NCBI GenBank assembly: GCA_942493075.1
Contig: OW818681.1
Location: 4,030,001 to 4,094,000, forward strand
Reading direction: 5' to 3'
DNA length: 64,000 nucleotides
Source of the DNA: JBBQYD01 sp942493075
GTDB taxonomy: Bacteria; Verrucomicrobiota; Verrucomicrobiia; Limisphaerales; UBA8199
In this document: positions 16,097 through 24,968 of the stretch, piece by piece
How the letters are laid out: each line of letters starts with the position of its first letter
Position numbering within the stretch: the first letter of the stretch is position 1
The notes under the pieces: generated by a model
Database searches by the model: none
The model's input: the letters and a program-made list of their open reading frames with translations, nothing else
Told to the model about the DNA's origin: nothing
Program-made: the position numbers and the translations under genes

Positions 16097-17896
16097 TTAC
16101 TTAGCGGCGGTTGAAAGATCCTTCACGACCTGCTCAAGTCGGGCGAGCCGGGCCTCAAGATCAGCAACCTGGCGGCTCTTGGCCTCAAGTTGGGCCTGCT
16201 GCACTTTGATCGCTTCCACCAACACAGGCGTCACGGCGTCGTAATTCAATGTGAAGAATCCATCCTTGTTCTGCGACACCGCCTCCGGCAAGAGCGCCTG
16301 CACCTCCTGAGCGATGAACCCTAATTGCCGCCCTTGCGGCAGGCCTCGCTCCGGGTGCTCCTCCGTGCGGTAGCTGAACGAAACACCGTGCAGCGCCAGA
16401 ACCTTGGCCAATGGACTCGGCAGTTCGGCAAAATCTCTCTTTAGCCGTATGTCTGAGAACGTCGGACCTAGCCGGGAACCATTGGCATACACATCTCCTG
16501 TGAAATTGCCTTCGCCATTTACATAAAACGCGTAACCACCAGTCGTGTTGCCGTTGACACAAACGCCACCCGGTGCTCGCAAAGAAATATTGTCATCCGC
16601 ATCGTTGCTGGTCCCCATCTCAAGGGTCGTGCCTTCGCCAGTTCGTGAATAGTAGCGAATCCATGCCAGGTCACCGCTTCCACCGGCCGGATCAGCCGGC
16701 CAGCAAATGCCGCTGCTGACTGTGCTGCCGATGGAAGGCATAATCGCTCCGTTCTGAACCTGCAAACGGGCGTTCCCGGCCATAGCGGTCCCAGTGGTCC
16801 CCAGAGCAAGCCCGCTCTTGGTCAGCACCATTTGCTGGACAGTGCCCACGTACCACTTGAAGAAAGAGCTTTCCGGCACACCACTCCAGAGTGTCGCTGC
16901 CTCAACCCCAAATGCGTATGGTGGCTGGCTCTGAGTGCCAGGCCATAAACTGATCCGTGTTCCCACCGATCCCAGGAGCCCGTTAGCCGGACCAGCCAGG
17001 GCCCCAGTGTCCACTCTCATTGAACCGCTGATATCCAGGCGTGCAAGAGGGTTTGCGACGCTGAGGCCCAGATTACCATTGGAAGCAATGGATAAGTAGG
17101 GGGCCGGAGTGCCAGGCCCGCCGCCGTAGCCAACGCCGAAATAGCCATTTTGCGTTGCCATGACCTGCCATGGTGTCGCATTCCCATTCCTAAGGGTTAG
17201 CCAGGTGCCCGCCCCGGCGTTCCCCTCTAGAATCATTGACGGCGCGCTGCCGCTGGAAACATGCAGAGCAGCCCCCGGGCTGGCAGTGCCCACACCCAAA
17301 CTCCCAGATGCTATGCTTTGATTCCCGGAAAACGTGTTTCCACCACTGCGCAAAGCGACATTGGTGCTCAGCCGAACGTCCGGCACGGTCCCCAGAATGT
17401 TCGTTCCCACAACACTGGCAGCGGTCACTGCATGCTGCGCCAGGTAGGCGAACGGTGCCGAAAGCAATCGCAAGCGCGGCATGATATCCACGTCCCCGCC
17501 ACCTGTGCCGATACCTTTGACCGTCATTCCCACATACCGCTCGCTGGCGGTGGCTGTTCCAAAAAGGCTTGAAAGCGCGGGGCGGGCCTCGCCGATGCTG
17601 CTACCCTCTCCCAAAAGAATGCTAAAATACCCCTTGTCCACTGTGACAGTTTGCTGCTCGGCCCAAAGATTGTTGCCGCCTGCCGGAGCGTCCCAAATGC
17701 GGAATATAACGTCGTAGTTCTTGGGGTTCGGCTCGCCAAGAGCCTGGCCTGATCCGTTCACCAGGTATCCCTGATAGGTCATGAGTTCAGGAGTACTGGG
17801 TCCCGATTGTGAACGAGCGTTGGTGATCAGGCTCAGCGCGAATGCGGCGGCCAGGACGACAGTTGCAATTTGACTACGGGCCTTAACAGTTTTCAT
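16097..17896 (-). CDS. Exported fibre-like protein with C-terminal S74 intramolecular chaperone
   Basis: A 599-residue protein. After a signal peptide comes a domain (about 38-135) with MTYQGYLVNGSGQALGEPNP and DVIFRIWDAPAGGNNLW. The middle (about 180-470) is Gly/Asn-rich and repetitive, like a tail-fibre shaft. The C-terminal 119 residues start with SDIRLKRDF and continue LGFIAQEVQALLPEAV and NYDAVTPVLVEAIK, ending in a coiled coil (about 565-595). This is the Peptidase_S74 domain, which drives trimerisation of phage tail spikes and some bacterial fibres and then cleaves itself before the Ser of the S-D-x-R-L-K motif. Predicted product: a trimeric, self-processed surface fibre. It is second in the operon. 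Confidence 0.85.
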   Translation of the reverse strand: MKTVKARSQIATVVLAAAFALSLITNARSQSGPSTPELMTYQGYLVNGSGQALGEPNPKNYDVIFRIWDAPAGGNNLWAEQQTVTVDKGYFSILLGEGSSIGEARPALSSLFGTATASERYVGMTVKGIGTGGGDVDIMPRLRLLSAPFAYLAQHAVTAASVVGTNILGTVPDVRLSTNVALRSGGNTFSGNQSIASGSLGVGTASPGAALHVSSGSAPSMILEGNAGAGTWLTLRNGNATPWQVMATQNGYFGVGYGGGPGTPAPYLSIASNGNLGLSVANPLARLDISGSMRVDTGALAGPANGLLGSVGTRISLWPGTQSQPPYAFGVEAATLWSGVPESSFFKWYVGTVQQMVLTKSGLALGTTGTAMAGNARLQVQNGAIMPSIGSTVSSGICWPADPAGGSGDLAWIRYYSRTGEGTTLEMGTSNDADDNISLRAPGGVCVNGNTTGGYAFYVNGEGNFTGDVYANGSRLGPTFSDIRLKRDFAELPSPLAKVLALHGVSFSYRTEEHPERGLPQGRQLGFIAQEVQALLPEAVSQNKDGFFTLNYDAVTPVLVEAIKVQQAQLEAKSRQVADLEARLARLEQVVKDLSTAAK

Positions 17897-17928
17897 CGAG
17901 TGGATTTATTGCGTAAAAATTTCGGGAG

Positions 17929-19755
17929 CTACTGAACGACGGTCAACTGAGGGACATCGCTGATATGGCTTAAGGTGAAAGCGCCGCGGACTTCGAACTC
18001 GCGAGTCTCGAAGGTGCCGCCACTGCGCGCCAACCCCTTCAGGACGACAGTTTCGGAATAGTCCCCCGCAAGGGTTCGGCTTGCAGATGTCAGACTCTGA
18101 AAATCGTTTCCCGGAGCTTTGAAACTCAACCTGATGGTGCGCTCAACGGCGAAAGATTCGGACCCTTGGGGCAGGACACCGGTAAAAGTGCTGTTCTGAT
18201 TATCGTGATCCGGATGATAGGTGTGCACAAAAGGGTTAGAGGCTTGATCGTTGTAGCCCACTGTAACTTGTGCAGTGAGATTGGTCTGCACCTGAAGCTT
18301 GCCATTGAGCGGCCAGGGTTGATTTGCACTTGTCCAGGGAAGGTGCGGAGCACTGATGCGCCTGGCGGTGCTCAGCAACTCGGGGTTCAGGGCGCTCTCT
18401 TTCGTTGCCACGACCTCGTTGGTATTTCCATCGAGCCCGTAATAGACCCGCTGCAGGAGCTGAGCATTGCCGTTTCCTCCAGGATTATGAACGATCAGTC
18501 GCAAAGGGAACGGCCTGCTCGCATCGCCCAGGGATGTGTTCGTGCTCACCACCACATAGCTGCCGTTCGTATTGGTCACCTTCTGATTATCTCCATTCTG
18601 CGCATATGTTTTGAGGTAATGGCGAACCTGCGTGACCGCAGCTCCCCCCACCCATAAGCCGGCGTTGGAAGCGGGGCTTGCTGTCACTGGCACGTCCACC
18701 TGCACATGCCCCAGGTTGTCAGTGAACCGGAGAATACCCGCGAGCAATGCTCCAGGTGAGACAGCCATTGCGGCACGATTAAGCCCAACGACGATCTCTT
18801 GCTCGGCACCGGGCTGTCCACGGGGCGGCAGAACCCAGGAACTGCTGTTGTTCAAACCAAGTGCCGTGTGCCCGTACGTTAGGTTGGTTATGTTCAGCTC
18901 GCCCCGAACGAGCAACGGAGGCAAACCTGAAATGGTGGGCTGTCCCGCCGGGGGAGTCTCAGAAGCCGCAAGGCGCACGCTGACGGTCAACGTATTGGTC
19001 GTGTGGTTGCGCAACCGAAGACTATACGTGCTCAGTTCCTGGCCGAAGTCCACCCCGTTAATACTGGCTACCGACAGCTCAAAGGGCCCGAAGGCTCCAT
19101 TGTTCGCCTCTCCGGTGCGCATCCAGTAGGCCTGACCGCGCTTCATAGTTACTCCGCGAAACAAATTGGGAAAAATCCGCGCAGGGTTATTCGAAGAAAG
19201 CTCGCCTCCAACATATTGGAAGATTTCCGTCGTCGAAGCCTGCCATTCCCCATTTTGTCCAAGGAACGCACTGAAAGACGGGGGAGCTCCGGTCACTGTC
19301 GGAAAGCCTATAAGGTTCTGTCCGGAACTGGTCCACTGAGTTTTAGGAGGGATCGGGCGCCCCTTCACTCGCCAACTGAAGCTGTTCACGTTGGTCCCAA
19401 CGCGAACCAGGTACGCTGAGTCACCAACCAACCGCACGAGCGTGGAGCGGCTCGGGGCGGTGCGCACCCAACTGGTCCACTCGCTCCCCTGCCCGGCTGG
19501 CTTGAGCGGGCTTTCGAAAAACTGGGCTGTGGCGGGTGAGTTCCATTTCCAAACTTCAATTATCGGATTGGAGGGGTCGCCACCAACCATGCCATTCAGA
19601 TTCGTGTAGCCCGCATCGACGTGCAGGAAAACCGCATTCCACCCCGGCTTGAGTTCCAAAGTTTGAGTGAGCCACTGCGCGTGAGCCACTGGAGCGGCCA
19701 GGCCGCTCGCCAAAAGCACGATCTGGCCGAGACGTTTGAGTTGGGCAAAATACAT
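17929..19755 (-). CDS. Exported protein, first gene of the giant-protein operon
   Basis: 608 residues with a signal peptide (LGQIVLLASGLAAPVAHA, cleavage near residue 27). The N-terminal block TLELKPGWNAVFLHVDAGYTNL, then IIEVWKWN and GDSAYLVRVGTN, looks like a recurrent but unnamed secreted family of Verrucomicrobiota. The central and C-terminal parts are beta-sandwich-like with no active site visible. The gap to the S74 gene is 32 bases, so the two are co-transcribed. Conserved aromatic and Gly residues around GWNAVFLHV suggest a carbohydrate- or protein-binding fold, but this is only an impression. Confidence 0.72.
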   Translation of the reverse strand: MYFAQLKRLGQIVLLASGLAAPVAHAQWLTQTLELKPGWNAVFLHVDAGYTNLNGMVGGDPSNPIIEVWKWNSPATAQFFESPLKPAGQGSEWTSWVRTAPSRSTLVRLVGDSAYLVRVGTNVNSFSWRVKGRPIPPKTQWTSSGQNLIGFPTVTGAPPSFSAFLGQNGEWQASTTEIFQYVGGELSSNNPARIFPNLFRGVTMKRGQAYWMRTGEANNGAFGPFELSVASINGVDFGQELSTYSLRLRNHTTNTLTVSVRLAASETPPAGQPTISGLPPLLVRGELNITNLTYGHTALGLNNSSSWVLPPRGQPGAEQEIVVGLNRAAMAVSPGALLAGILRFTDNLGHVQVDVPVTASPASNAGLWVGGAAVTQVRHYLKTYAQNGDNQKVTNTNGSYVVVSTNTSLGDASRPFPLRLIVHNPGGNGNAQLLQRVYYGLDGNTNEVVATKESALNPELLSTARRISAPHLPWTSANQPWPLNGKLQVQTNLTAQVTVGYNDQASNPFVHTYHPDHDNQNSTFTGVLPQGSESFAVERTIRLSFKAPGNDFQSLTSASRTLAGDYSETVVLKGLARSGGTFETREFEVRGAFTLSHISDVPQLTVVQ

Positions 19756-19860
19756 AATGGTTGAAGTTCGCAGCGAGACAAAGCCGGTCCGGGAACGGCA
19801 AAGGCTGCCCGGGAATAGACCCAGACTACATTAGCCGCCGCGATCTTCAGGATTAGACGA

Positions 19861-19889
19861 TGATTAATGCACCACCCATATGTTGTCAA
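19861..19889 (-). promoter_or_regulatory. Weak candidate promoter of the giant-protein operon
   Basis: On the minus strand, TTGACA (19889-19884) is followed after 17 bases by TAATCA (19866-19861). The -35 box is perfect and the -10 is poor. It lies about 105 bases before the first start codon. Confidence 0.3.
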
Positions 19890-19948
19890 GTACCACCCCA
19901 ATTTTTGGTCAGACAATACCTACCCCCTCCTCCATCGCTGGCCCGCAA

Positions 19949-19993
19949 AAGGATCATCCCACCGGAACGACAAAGCGCTCCGGCGGGATGATC
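19949..19993 (-). terminator. Intrinsic terminator of the sulfate-reduction operon
   Basis: The inverted repeat GATCATCCCACCGGA / TCCGGCGGGATGATC (15 bp, one mismatch) is followed on the minus strand by CCTTTTG. It begins about 40 bases beyond the cysN stop codon. Confidence 0.7.
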
Positions 19994-20031
19994 TGAAAAC
20001 GTAGTCTGAGTTAAATTCGGCTTCCCTGAGT

Positions 20032-21414
20032 TTAGATAATGAAATCGCTATACTCAGGTTTTACAAGCTCAAGCGGAGGCAGCAACATGCCCGCGGCCAC
20101 GGTCGCATTGGTCCCCTGTTCAATGAGAATGAAAGCGCCCGTCAACCGATTCGTCGCATAGCCGTCGTACACAAGCGGACGTGATGTACGGAGCCGAATC
20201 TCCCCCACGTCGTTCATAGCCAATTCCTCCGGCTCCGGCTCAGACTCTAAATTGTTGATGTTGAGCCTGCTCTCCAGCGAGGTGACGGAGGCTTGCACCG
20301 TGGATGTGGTATGCTTCAACATGTATTTCTTTCCCCGCTGCAACGGTCGCGGGTGCATCCAGCAGATCTTGGCACGCACATCCGGAGTCATGCCCGGCAT
20401 GTTCTCCAGCCCGATGATCATATCGCCACGGCTGACATCGATGTCATCCTCCAGCACAACGGTTACTGATTGAGGGCAGAATGCCTCATCCAGCGGCCCA
20501 TCATACGTCCAGATCTCTTTTACCGTGCTCCGCTGGCCGCTCGGGAGAACCATGACCTTCTGGCCAACGCGAACGATCCCACCAGCGATTTGACCACTGA
20601 ACCCACGAAAATCGTGGAGTTTCGCGTCGGTTGGATTGTTTGGCCGGTTGACCCATTGCACAGGAAGTCGGAAGCCGTTCAGGTTCCAATCGCTCGCGAT
20701 GTGAACTGTTTCCAGGTGTCCCAGCAAGGCCGGGCCCTGATACCACGGTGTCTGGGTGGACGGGGTGACCACGTTATCCCCATTCAGCGCGCTGATCGGG
20801 ATGAATTTCACGTCCTTGATGTCCAAACGGGGCAGAAATTCCTCAAACTGGTCGCGAATTTCCAGGAATCGTTCCTCGCTCCAGTTGACCAGATCCATTT
20901 TGTTAACCGCCACGATCAAGTGGGGAATCCGCAGCAGCGAAGCCAGGCACGTATGGCGTCGGCTTTGCTCAATTACCCCAAGCCGCGCATCAACCAGTAC
21001 GATGGATAGGTTGGCTGATGATGCGCCCGTCACCATGTTGCGGGTGTACTGGATGTGTCCGGGAGTATCGGCGATGATGAATTTGCGCCGTGGTGTTGCG
21101 AAGTATCGATAGGCAACATCGATCGTGATCCCCTGCTCGCGTTCGGCCCGGAGTCCGTCGGTCAGGTTCGCCAGATTGATCTGCCCACCGCCGGTGATAT
21201 CCGCAGAGCGCTCCAACGCCTCAAGCTGATCTTCCATGAGCGACTTGGTGTCGTAAAGGAGGCGACCGATTAAAGTCGATTTTCCATCGTCCACCGAGCC
21301 GCAAGTGTTAAACCGGAGGATCTCAACGGGATGGGAGTGGGATGCAACCGGGATTCGAGCCGAGGCTGTATCGAGCAAGCCCGGGGCTGGTGGTTCCAAG
21401 ATGTCGTTTCTCAT
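20032..21414 (-). CDS. cysN: Sulfate adenylyltransferase, GTPase subunit
   Basis: The regulatory GTPase of ATP sulfurylase, coupling GTP hydrolysis to adenosine 5'-phosphosulfate synthesis. I use the ATG at 21414 (460 residues): the open frame runs on upstream but overlaps cysD, and the 26 extra residues are not conserved in character. GTPase motifs are G1 GSVDDGKST (39-47), G3 DTPGH (116-120) and G4 NKMD (171-174), followed by EF-Tu-like beta-barrel domains. The length matches stand-alone CysN; no APS-kinase (CysC) domain is fused at the C-terminus and no cysC gene is visible nearby. It starts 22 bases after cysD. Confidence 0.95.
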   Translation of the reverse strand: MRNDILEPPAPGLLDTASARIPVASHSHPVEILRFNTCGSVDDGKSTLIGRLLYDTKSLMEDQLEALERSADITGGGQINLANLTDGLRAEREQGITIDVAYRYFATPRRKFIIADTPGHIQYTRNMVTGASSANLSIVLVDARLGVIEQSRRHTCLASLLRIPHLIVAVNKMDLVNWSEERFLEIRDQFEEFLPRLDIKDVKFIPISALNGDNVVTPSTQTPWYQGPALLGHLETVHIASDWNLNGFRLPVQWVNRPNNPTDAKLHDFRGFSGQIAGGIVRVGQKVMVLPSGQRSTVKEIWTYDGPLDEAFCPQSVTVVLEDDIDVSRGDMIIGLENMPGMTPDVRAKICWMHPRPLQRGKKYMLKHTTSTVQASVTSLESRLNINNLESEPEPEELAMNDVGEIRLRTSRPLVYDGYATNRLTGAFILIEQGTNATVAAGMLLPPLELVKPEYSDFII

Positions 21415-21436
21415 GAGCGTAATAACACTGAGCTGT

Positions 21437-22414
21437 TTAGAAATAACCCTGCTTCTTGCGGTCTTCCATGGCCGCTTCCGAGGCTTTGTCATCCGCGCGA
21501 CTGCCGCGCTCAGTCACGCGGGCGGCTGCAATTTCCGTGATAATATCTTCCACCGTGTTGGCCGGTGACTCGACCATTCCTGTGCTGATGATATCGCCAA
21601 TTGTCCGGACTCGGACGACCAGTTCGTGCACGGGCTCACCTGGTTTCAGCGGAAGCAGGTCACTGACCGGCAGCCATTGTCCCTGCCGCCTAACGCACTT
21701 GCGTTGATGGCTAAAGTAGATGCTGGGAACCTCGAGCCTTTCCCGCTGTATATATTCCCAAACATCCATTTCCGTCCAATTGCTGAGGGGGAAAACCCTC
21801 ATATGCTCACCTGGATTGAGACGACCGTTGTAAAGATTCCAAATCTCCGGGCGCTGGTTTTTAGGATCCCATTGGCCGAAGCTGTCGCGAAAGCTGAAGA
21901 ACCGCTCTTTTGCGCGGGCCTTTTCCTCATCCCGGCGAGCGCCGCCGATGCAGCAATCGAACCGAAATTCCTCAACAGCCGCCAACAGCGTGGGAATCTG
22001 GAGACGATTCCGGCTGATCTCTCCTGGCGATGGCACCGCGATCCCCGAAGCAATGGCGTCTGCGACTTTCCGAACGATCAAACGTGCACCCAGTTGCTTG
22101 GCCCGCCGATCGCGAAACTCGTTTAACTCGGGGAAATGATGCCCCGTATCCACATTGAGCAACGGCGTCGGCAGATCGGATGGGCGGAATGCCTTCTCTG
22201 CCAGCCGCAGCAAGCAGATGGAGTCTTTGCCCCCAGAAAATAGAACACAGGGCCGCTCAAATTCTGCAGCCACTTCGCGCATAACATGGATGGCCTCCGT
22301 CTCCAGGTGCTGCAGATGGTCCAGGTGGTAGCTGCGCGCACTGTTCTTAGTCGGTGAACCAGGCAACAACCGATCGCTTGCGGCCGTTGTGACCGCGGTA
22401 ATCTCTGTACTCAT
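21437..22414 (-). CDS. cysD: Sulfate adenylyltransferase, catalytic subunit
   Basis: A 325-residue ATP-sulfurylase small subunit of the PP-loop ATP pyrophosphatase superfamily. The pyrophosphate loop is SGGKDS (60-65), inside RPCVLFSGGKDSICLLRLAEKAF. Other family blocks are LLNVDTGHHFPELNEFRD, GGARRDEEKARAKERFFSFRD and NWTEMDVWEYI, and the chain ends MEDRKKQGYF as in typical CysD. The N-terminus is about 20 residues longer than usual. It works as a heterodimer with the adjacent CysN. The gap from cysH is 9 bases. Confidence 0.96.
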   Translation of the reverse strand: MSTEITAVTTAASDRLLPGSPTKNSARSYHLDHLQHLETEAIHVMREVAAEFERPCVLFSGGKDSICLLRLAEKAFRPSDLPTPLLNVDTGHHFPELNEFRDRRAKQLGARLIVRKVADAIASGIAVPSPGEISRNRLQIPTLLAAVEEFRFDCCIGGARRDEEKARAKERFFSFRDSFGQWDPKNQRPEIWNLYNGRLNPGEHMRVFPLSNWTEMDVWEYIQRERLEVPSIYFSHQRKCVRRQGQWLPVSDLLPLKPGEPVHELVVRVRTIGDIISTGMVESPANTVEDIITEIAAARVTERGSRADDKASEAAMEDRKKQGYF

Positions 22415-22423
22415 GATAAACTC

Positions 22424-23098
22424 TTACTTGGAAGCTCCCGCCGCAGCCGCGGCTTGTCCGCCCCAGGCTGCGTGCAAACCACATTCGCGTTTTTCGTCCG
22501 CCTTGGCGGGATCGAAGTAGTCCCACTCATTAGGCAAGTGATGCTTCGTGAGGTAGGCCTCCATCTCGGCATCCGTCCAGAAGAATACGGGGCTGACTTT
22601 CAGCGTGTTGAAATTGCGGTCAATACTGACGATATCCAAACCCGCGCGATTCGGGTTTTGCACCCGGCGCAACGCGGTAATCCACACCTTGGGAGCCAGC
22701 TCGCGCATGCCACGCTGGAAAGGCTCCAGCTTCATGATCGCGCTGAACTCCTTGAGGGCGTCCTCATTCTCTGGTGTCGGCACCGGTCCTTTGACTGCCT
22801 CGTAATGAGCTGCCGTCATCTTCGGCAAATAGGCGTGGATCTTCAGCCCCAGTTGCTTCTTAATCTGTTCCGCATGCCGATAGGTCGCGGGGCGATTGTA
22901 TCCGTGATCCACCCACAACACGGGGATTTCCGGTTGCACCTGCACAGACAAATGCAGAAGCACGGCCTCGTATGGACGAAAGTTGGTCGAAATCACCGCG
23001 CGTCCCTGAGCCTCACGAACAGCCCAGGCAACAATCTGGGCAGGCGATTGGTCGCGTAGCTCCGCATTCCAGCGCTCGACTTGATCCTGGTCGTACAT
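22424..23098 (-). CDS. cysH: Phosphoadenylyl-sulfate (PAPS) reductase family protein
   Basis: 224 residues. It reduces activated sulfate to sulfite with thioredoxin or glutaredoxin. The adenylate-binding segment is STNFRPYEAVLLHL (37-50), and the catalytic Cys is C206 in RECGLH. This is the only Cys in the protein, so the CC...CxxC ligands of the iron-sulfur APS reductases are absent, which points to PAPS as substrate. PAPS needs APS kinase, and none is seen in the window. The C-terminus ends in an Ala/Gly-rich tail (GGQAAAAAGASK). It sits between the sulfite reductase gene (15-base gap) and cysD. Confidence 0.9.
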   Translation of the reverse strand: MYDQDQVERWNAELRDQSPAQIVAWAVREAQGRAVISTNFRPYEAVLLHLSVQVQPEIPVLWVDHGYNRPATYRHAEQIKKQLGLKIHAYLPKMTAAHYEAVKGPVPTPENEDALKEFSAIMKLEPFQRGMRELAPKVWITALRRVQNPNRAGLDIVSIDRNFNTLKVSPVFFWTDAEMEAYLTKHHLPNEWDYFDPAKADEKRECGLHAAWGGQAAAAAGASK

Positions 23099-23113
23099 CC
23101 TAATTCCTCCAGA

Positions 23114-24802
23114 TCATGCAGCCACGGGCGCCGGGTCTTGCTTCAGAATCACTCGATCGCAGAAGTCCCCAAAACGCTCTCCGGCCAACCGCTCAGCCTT
23201 ATACTGAGTGAGCAGTGGACGCAGTTCGTTCATGAGGTCTTCGCCTTTCACACTCTCCTTGTACAGCCGGTTGAGCCGGGTGCTGCCTTCGTTGCCGCCC
23301 AGATAAAGCTGGTACTTGTTTGGTGCACGACCAACAAATGCCACTTCCGCCAGGTATGGCCGGGAGCATCCGTTAGGGCATCCTGTCATTCGAACGATCA
23401 ACTCTTCCTGACCCATCCCCAACTCGGACAGCAATGCCTCCAAACGGGTTAGCATCCCAGGCAACGCACGCTCCGACTCCGCCAATCCAAGACCGCAGGT
23501 TGGCATGGATGGGCAAGCCATGCTGGCCAGCCGTGTGCGGGAAAACGGGTTCGACGGGATAACACCGTGCGCTTCCAGGATCGCATCGATCGCCGCACGG
23601 TCCTCGTCCCGGACGTTAACCAGAAGAAGGTTTTGCGCAGCAGTGAGCCGGACCTCCGGGACATACTTCTCAATTGCTTCACGCAATGCCGATTTAAGAC
23701 GGTAGCCCTCCTCATCCCGGACTCGGCCATTCTCCACGAAAAGCCCCAGGAAATATCGGCCATCCAACTGTCGGTGCCAGCCCAGGACGTCGCCCTGGCG
23801 GGTAAATTCAAAAGGTTTCGCAGGCTGAAGTGTAAAACCCGCGCGTTGTTCCAACTCCGCTCGGAACCAATCCACGCCACGCTCGGCTATGATGTACTTG
23901 AGCCGGGCATGCTTCCGGTTGCTACGGTCGCCAAAATCACGATGAATCGTGAGGGTGGCAATCGCCACTTTCTGCACTTGATCAGGCGTGATGAAACCAA
24001 TCAAGTCCGCAAGCCGCGGATAGGTCTGCGCATTGCCGTGAGACATGCCAAGGCCGCCTCCGGCAAGGAAATTGTAACCCAGCAGCTTCCCGCCTTCTTC
24101 AATGACGACGAAGCCGATGTCGTTCGCATAGACATCTACGTCATTGAGTGGCGGAATAACAAAAGCGGCTTTGAATTTGCGTGGCAGATAGTGCCTTTGA
24201 TAAAGCGGGTCCGAATAGCTGGCCTTCTCTTCCTCAGACAGATTGACCTCCTGTCCGTCCACCCAGATGCTGTGATAGGCAGGAGCCTTGGGTGCCAGAA
24301 CGGCGGACAGTTTGCGCGCCTCCTCCAGCACCAGTTCAACAAATGGGCTGGTTGCAGGAATCGGGGACGCCAGCACATTTCGGGCAACATCGCCGCACGC
24401 CGCGATTGTGGTCATTAGCGCACGGTTGATATCGCCAATGGTCTGGCGCACGTTTGACTTCAGCACCCCATGAAACTGGAAATCCTGGCGGGTCGTGATG
24501 CGCAACGTTCCATTGCCATAGCGTGTGGACAAGTCATCGCATACGGCGTATTGCGGGCCGGTTAGGACTCCGCCCGGAAACCGGGTGCGGACCATCATCA
24601 TGTACTGTTTCCCCGTCTTGCGCTTATCCCGGTCGTCCTGCTGGTAAACGCCGTGGAACTTCAGAAACTCGTAATCCTCATCAGAGAAATGGTCCGTTGT
24701 GGAATCATTCAGAGAGGCGTGGATGGTGCCAGCCAACCAGGGGCTGCTCGCTTTAAGACCTTCGTTCTTGGATAATTTGACTGGCTCGCTCGCGGTAATC
24801 AT
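23114..24802 (-). CDS. cysI: Assimilatory sulfite reductase, sirohaem/4Fe-4S subunit
   Basis: 562 residues, reducing sulfite to sulfide with six electrons. The cluster and sirohaem ligands are CPSMPTC (430-436) and CPNGC (475-479), the C-x5-C...C-x3-C pattern of the family. Other blocks are TTRQDFQFHGV (sulfite/nitrite reductase ferredoxin-like half-domain) and NFLAGGGLGMSHGN. Length and layout match the CysI haemoprotein. No CysJ flavoprotein is adjacent, so the electron donor (flavoprotein or ferredoxin) must be encoded elsewhere. It is first in the operon cysI-cysH-cysD-cysN. Confidence 0.93.
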   Translation of the reverse strand: MITASEPVKLSKNEGLKASSPWLAGTIHASLNDSTTDHFSDEDYEFLKFHGVYQQDDRDKRKTGKQYMMMVRTRFPGGVLTGPQYAVCDDLSTRYGNGTLRITTRQDFQFHGVLKSNVRQTIGDINRALMTTIAACGDVARNVLASPIPATSPFVELVLEEARKLSAVLAPKAPAYHSIWVDGQEVNLSEEEKASYSDPLYQRHYLPRKFKAAFVIPPLNDVDVYANDIGFVVIEEGGKLLGYNFLAGGGLGMSHGNAQTYPRLADLIGFITPDQVQKVAIATLTIHRDFGDRSNRKHARLKYIIAERGVDWFRAELEQRAGFTLQPAKPFEFTRQGDVLGWHRQLDGRYFLGLFVENGRVRDEEGYRLKSALREAIEKYVPEVRLTAAQNLLLVNVRDEDRAAIDAILEAHGVIPSNPFSRTRLASMACPSMPTCGLGLAESERALPGMLTRLEALLSELGMGQEELIVRMTGCPNGCSRPYLAEVAFVGRAPNKYQLYLGGNEGSTRLNRLYKESVKGEDLMNELRPLLTQYKAERLAGERFGDFCDRVILKQDPAPVAA

Positions 24803-24826
24803 AAGTTAGTTGCTAATGATGGTAAT

Positions 24827-24855
24827 ATTATGCCGCCTGTCTCTCCCCTTGTCAA
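24827..24855 (-). promoter_or_regulatory. Sigma-70 promoter of the cys operon
   Basis: On the minus strand, TTGACA (24855-24850), a 17-base spacer, then CATAAT (24832-24827): a near-consensus promoter. The predicted transcript starts near 24820, giving a leader under 20 bases, too short for a riboswitch. The AT-rich stretch over the start site (ATTACCATCATTAGCAAC) could hold a regulator site. Confidence 0.65.
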
Positions 24856-24968
24856 CTGTTTCGCAAGATTTGTTTACTTCACAGGGCTGTGACGATCCTC
24901 CACCCCCATCCACACGCCCCCATCTCTCTTATCCAGAGTAACTTAGAAGCTGAAATCCAGAATCGAAC

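Noticed and set aside
24803..24968. SAM or cysteine riboswitch upstream of the cys operon
   Set aside because: The predicted leader from the good promoter is under 20 bases, leaving no room for a riboswitch.
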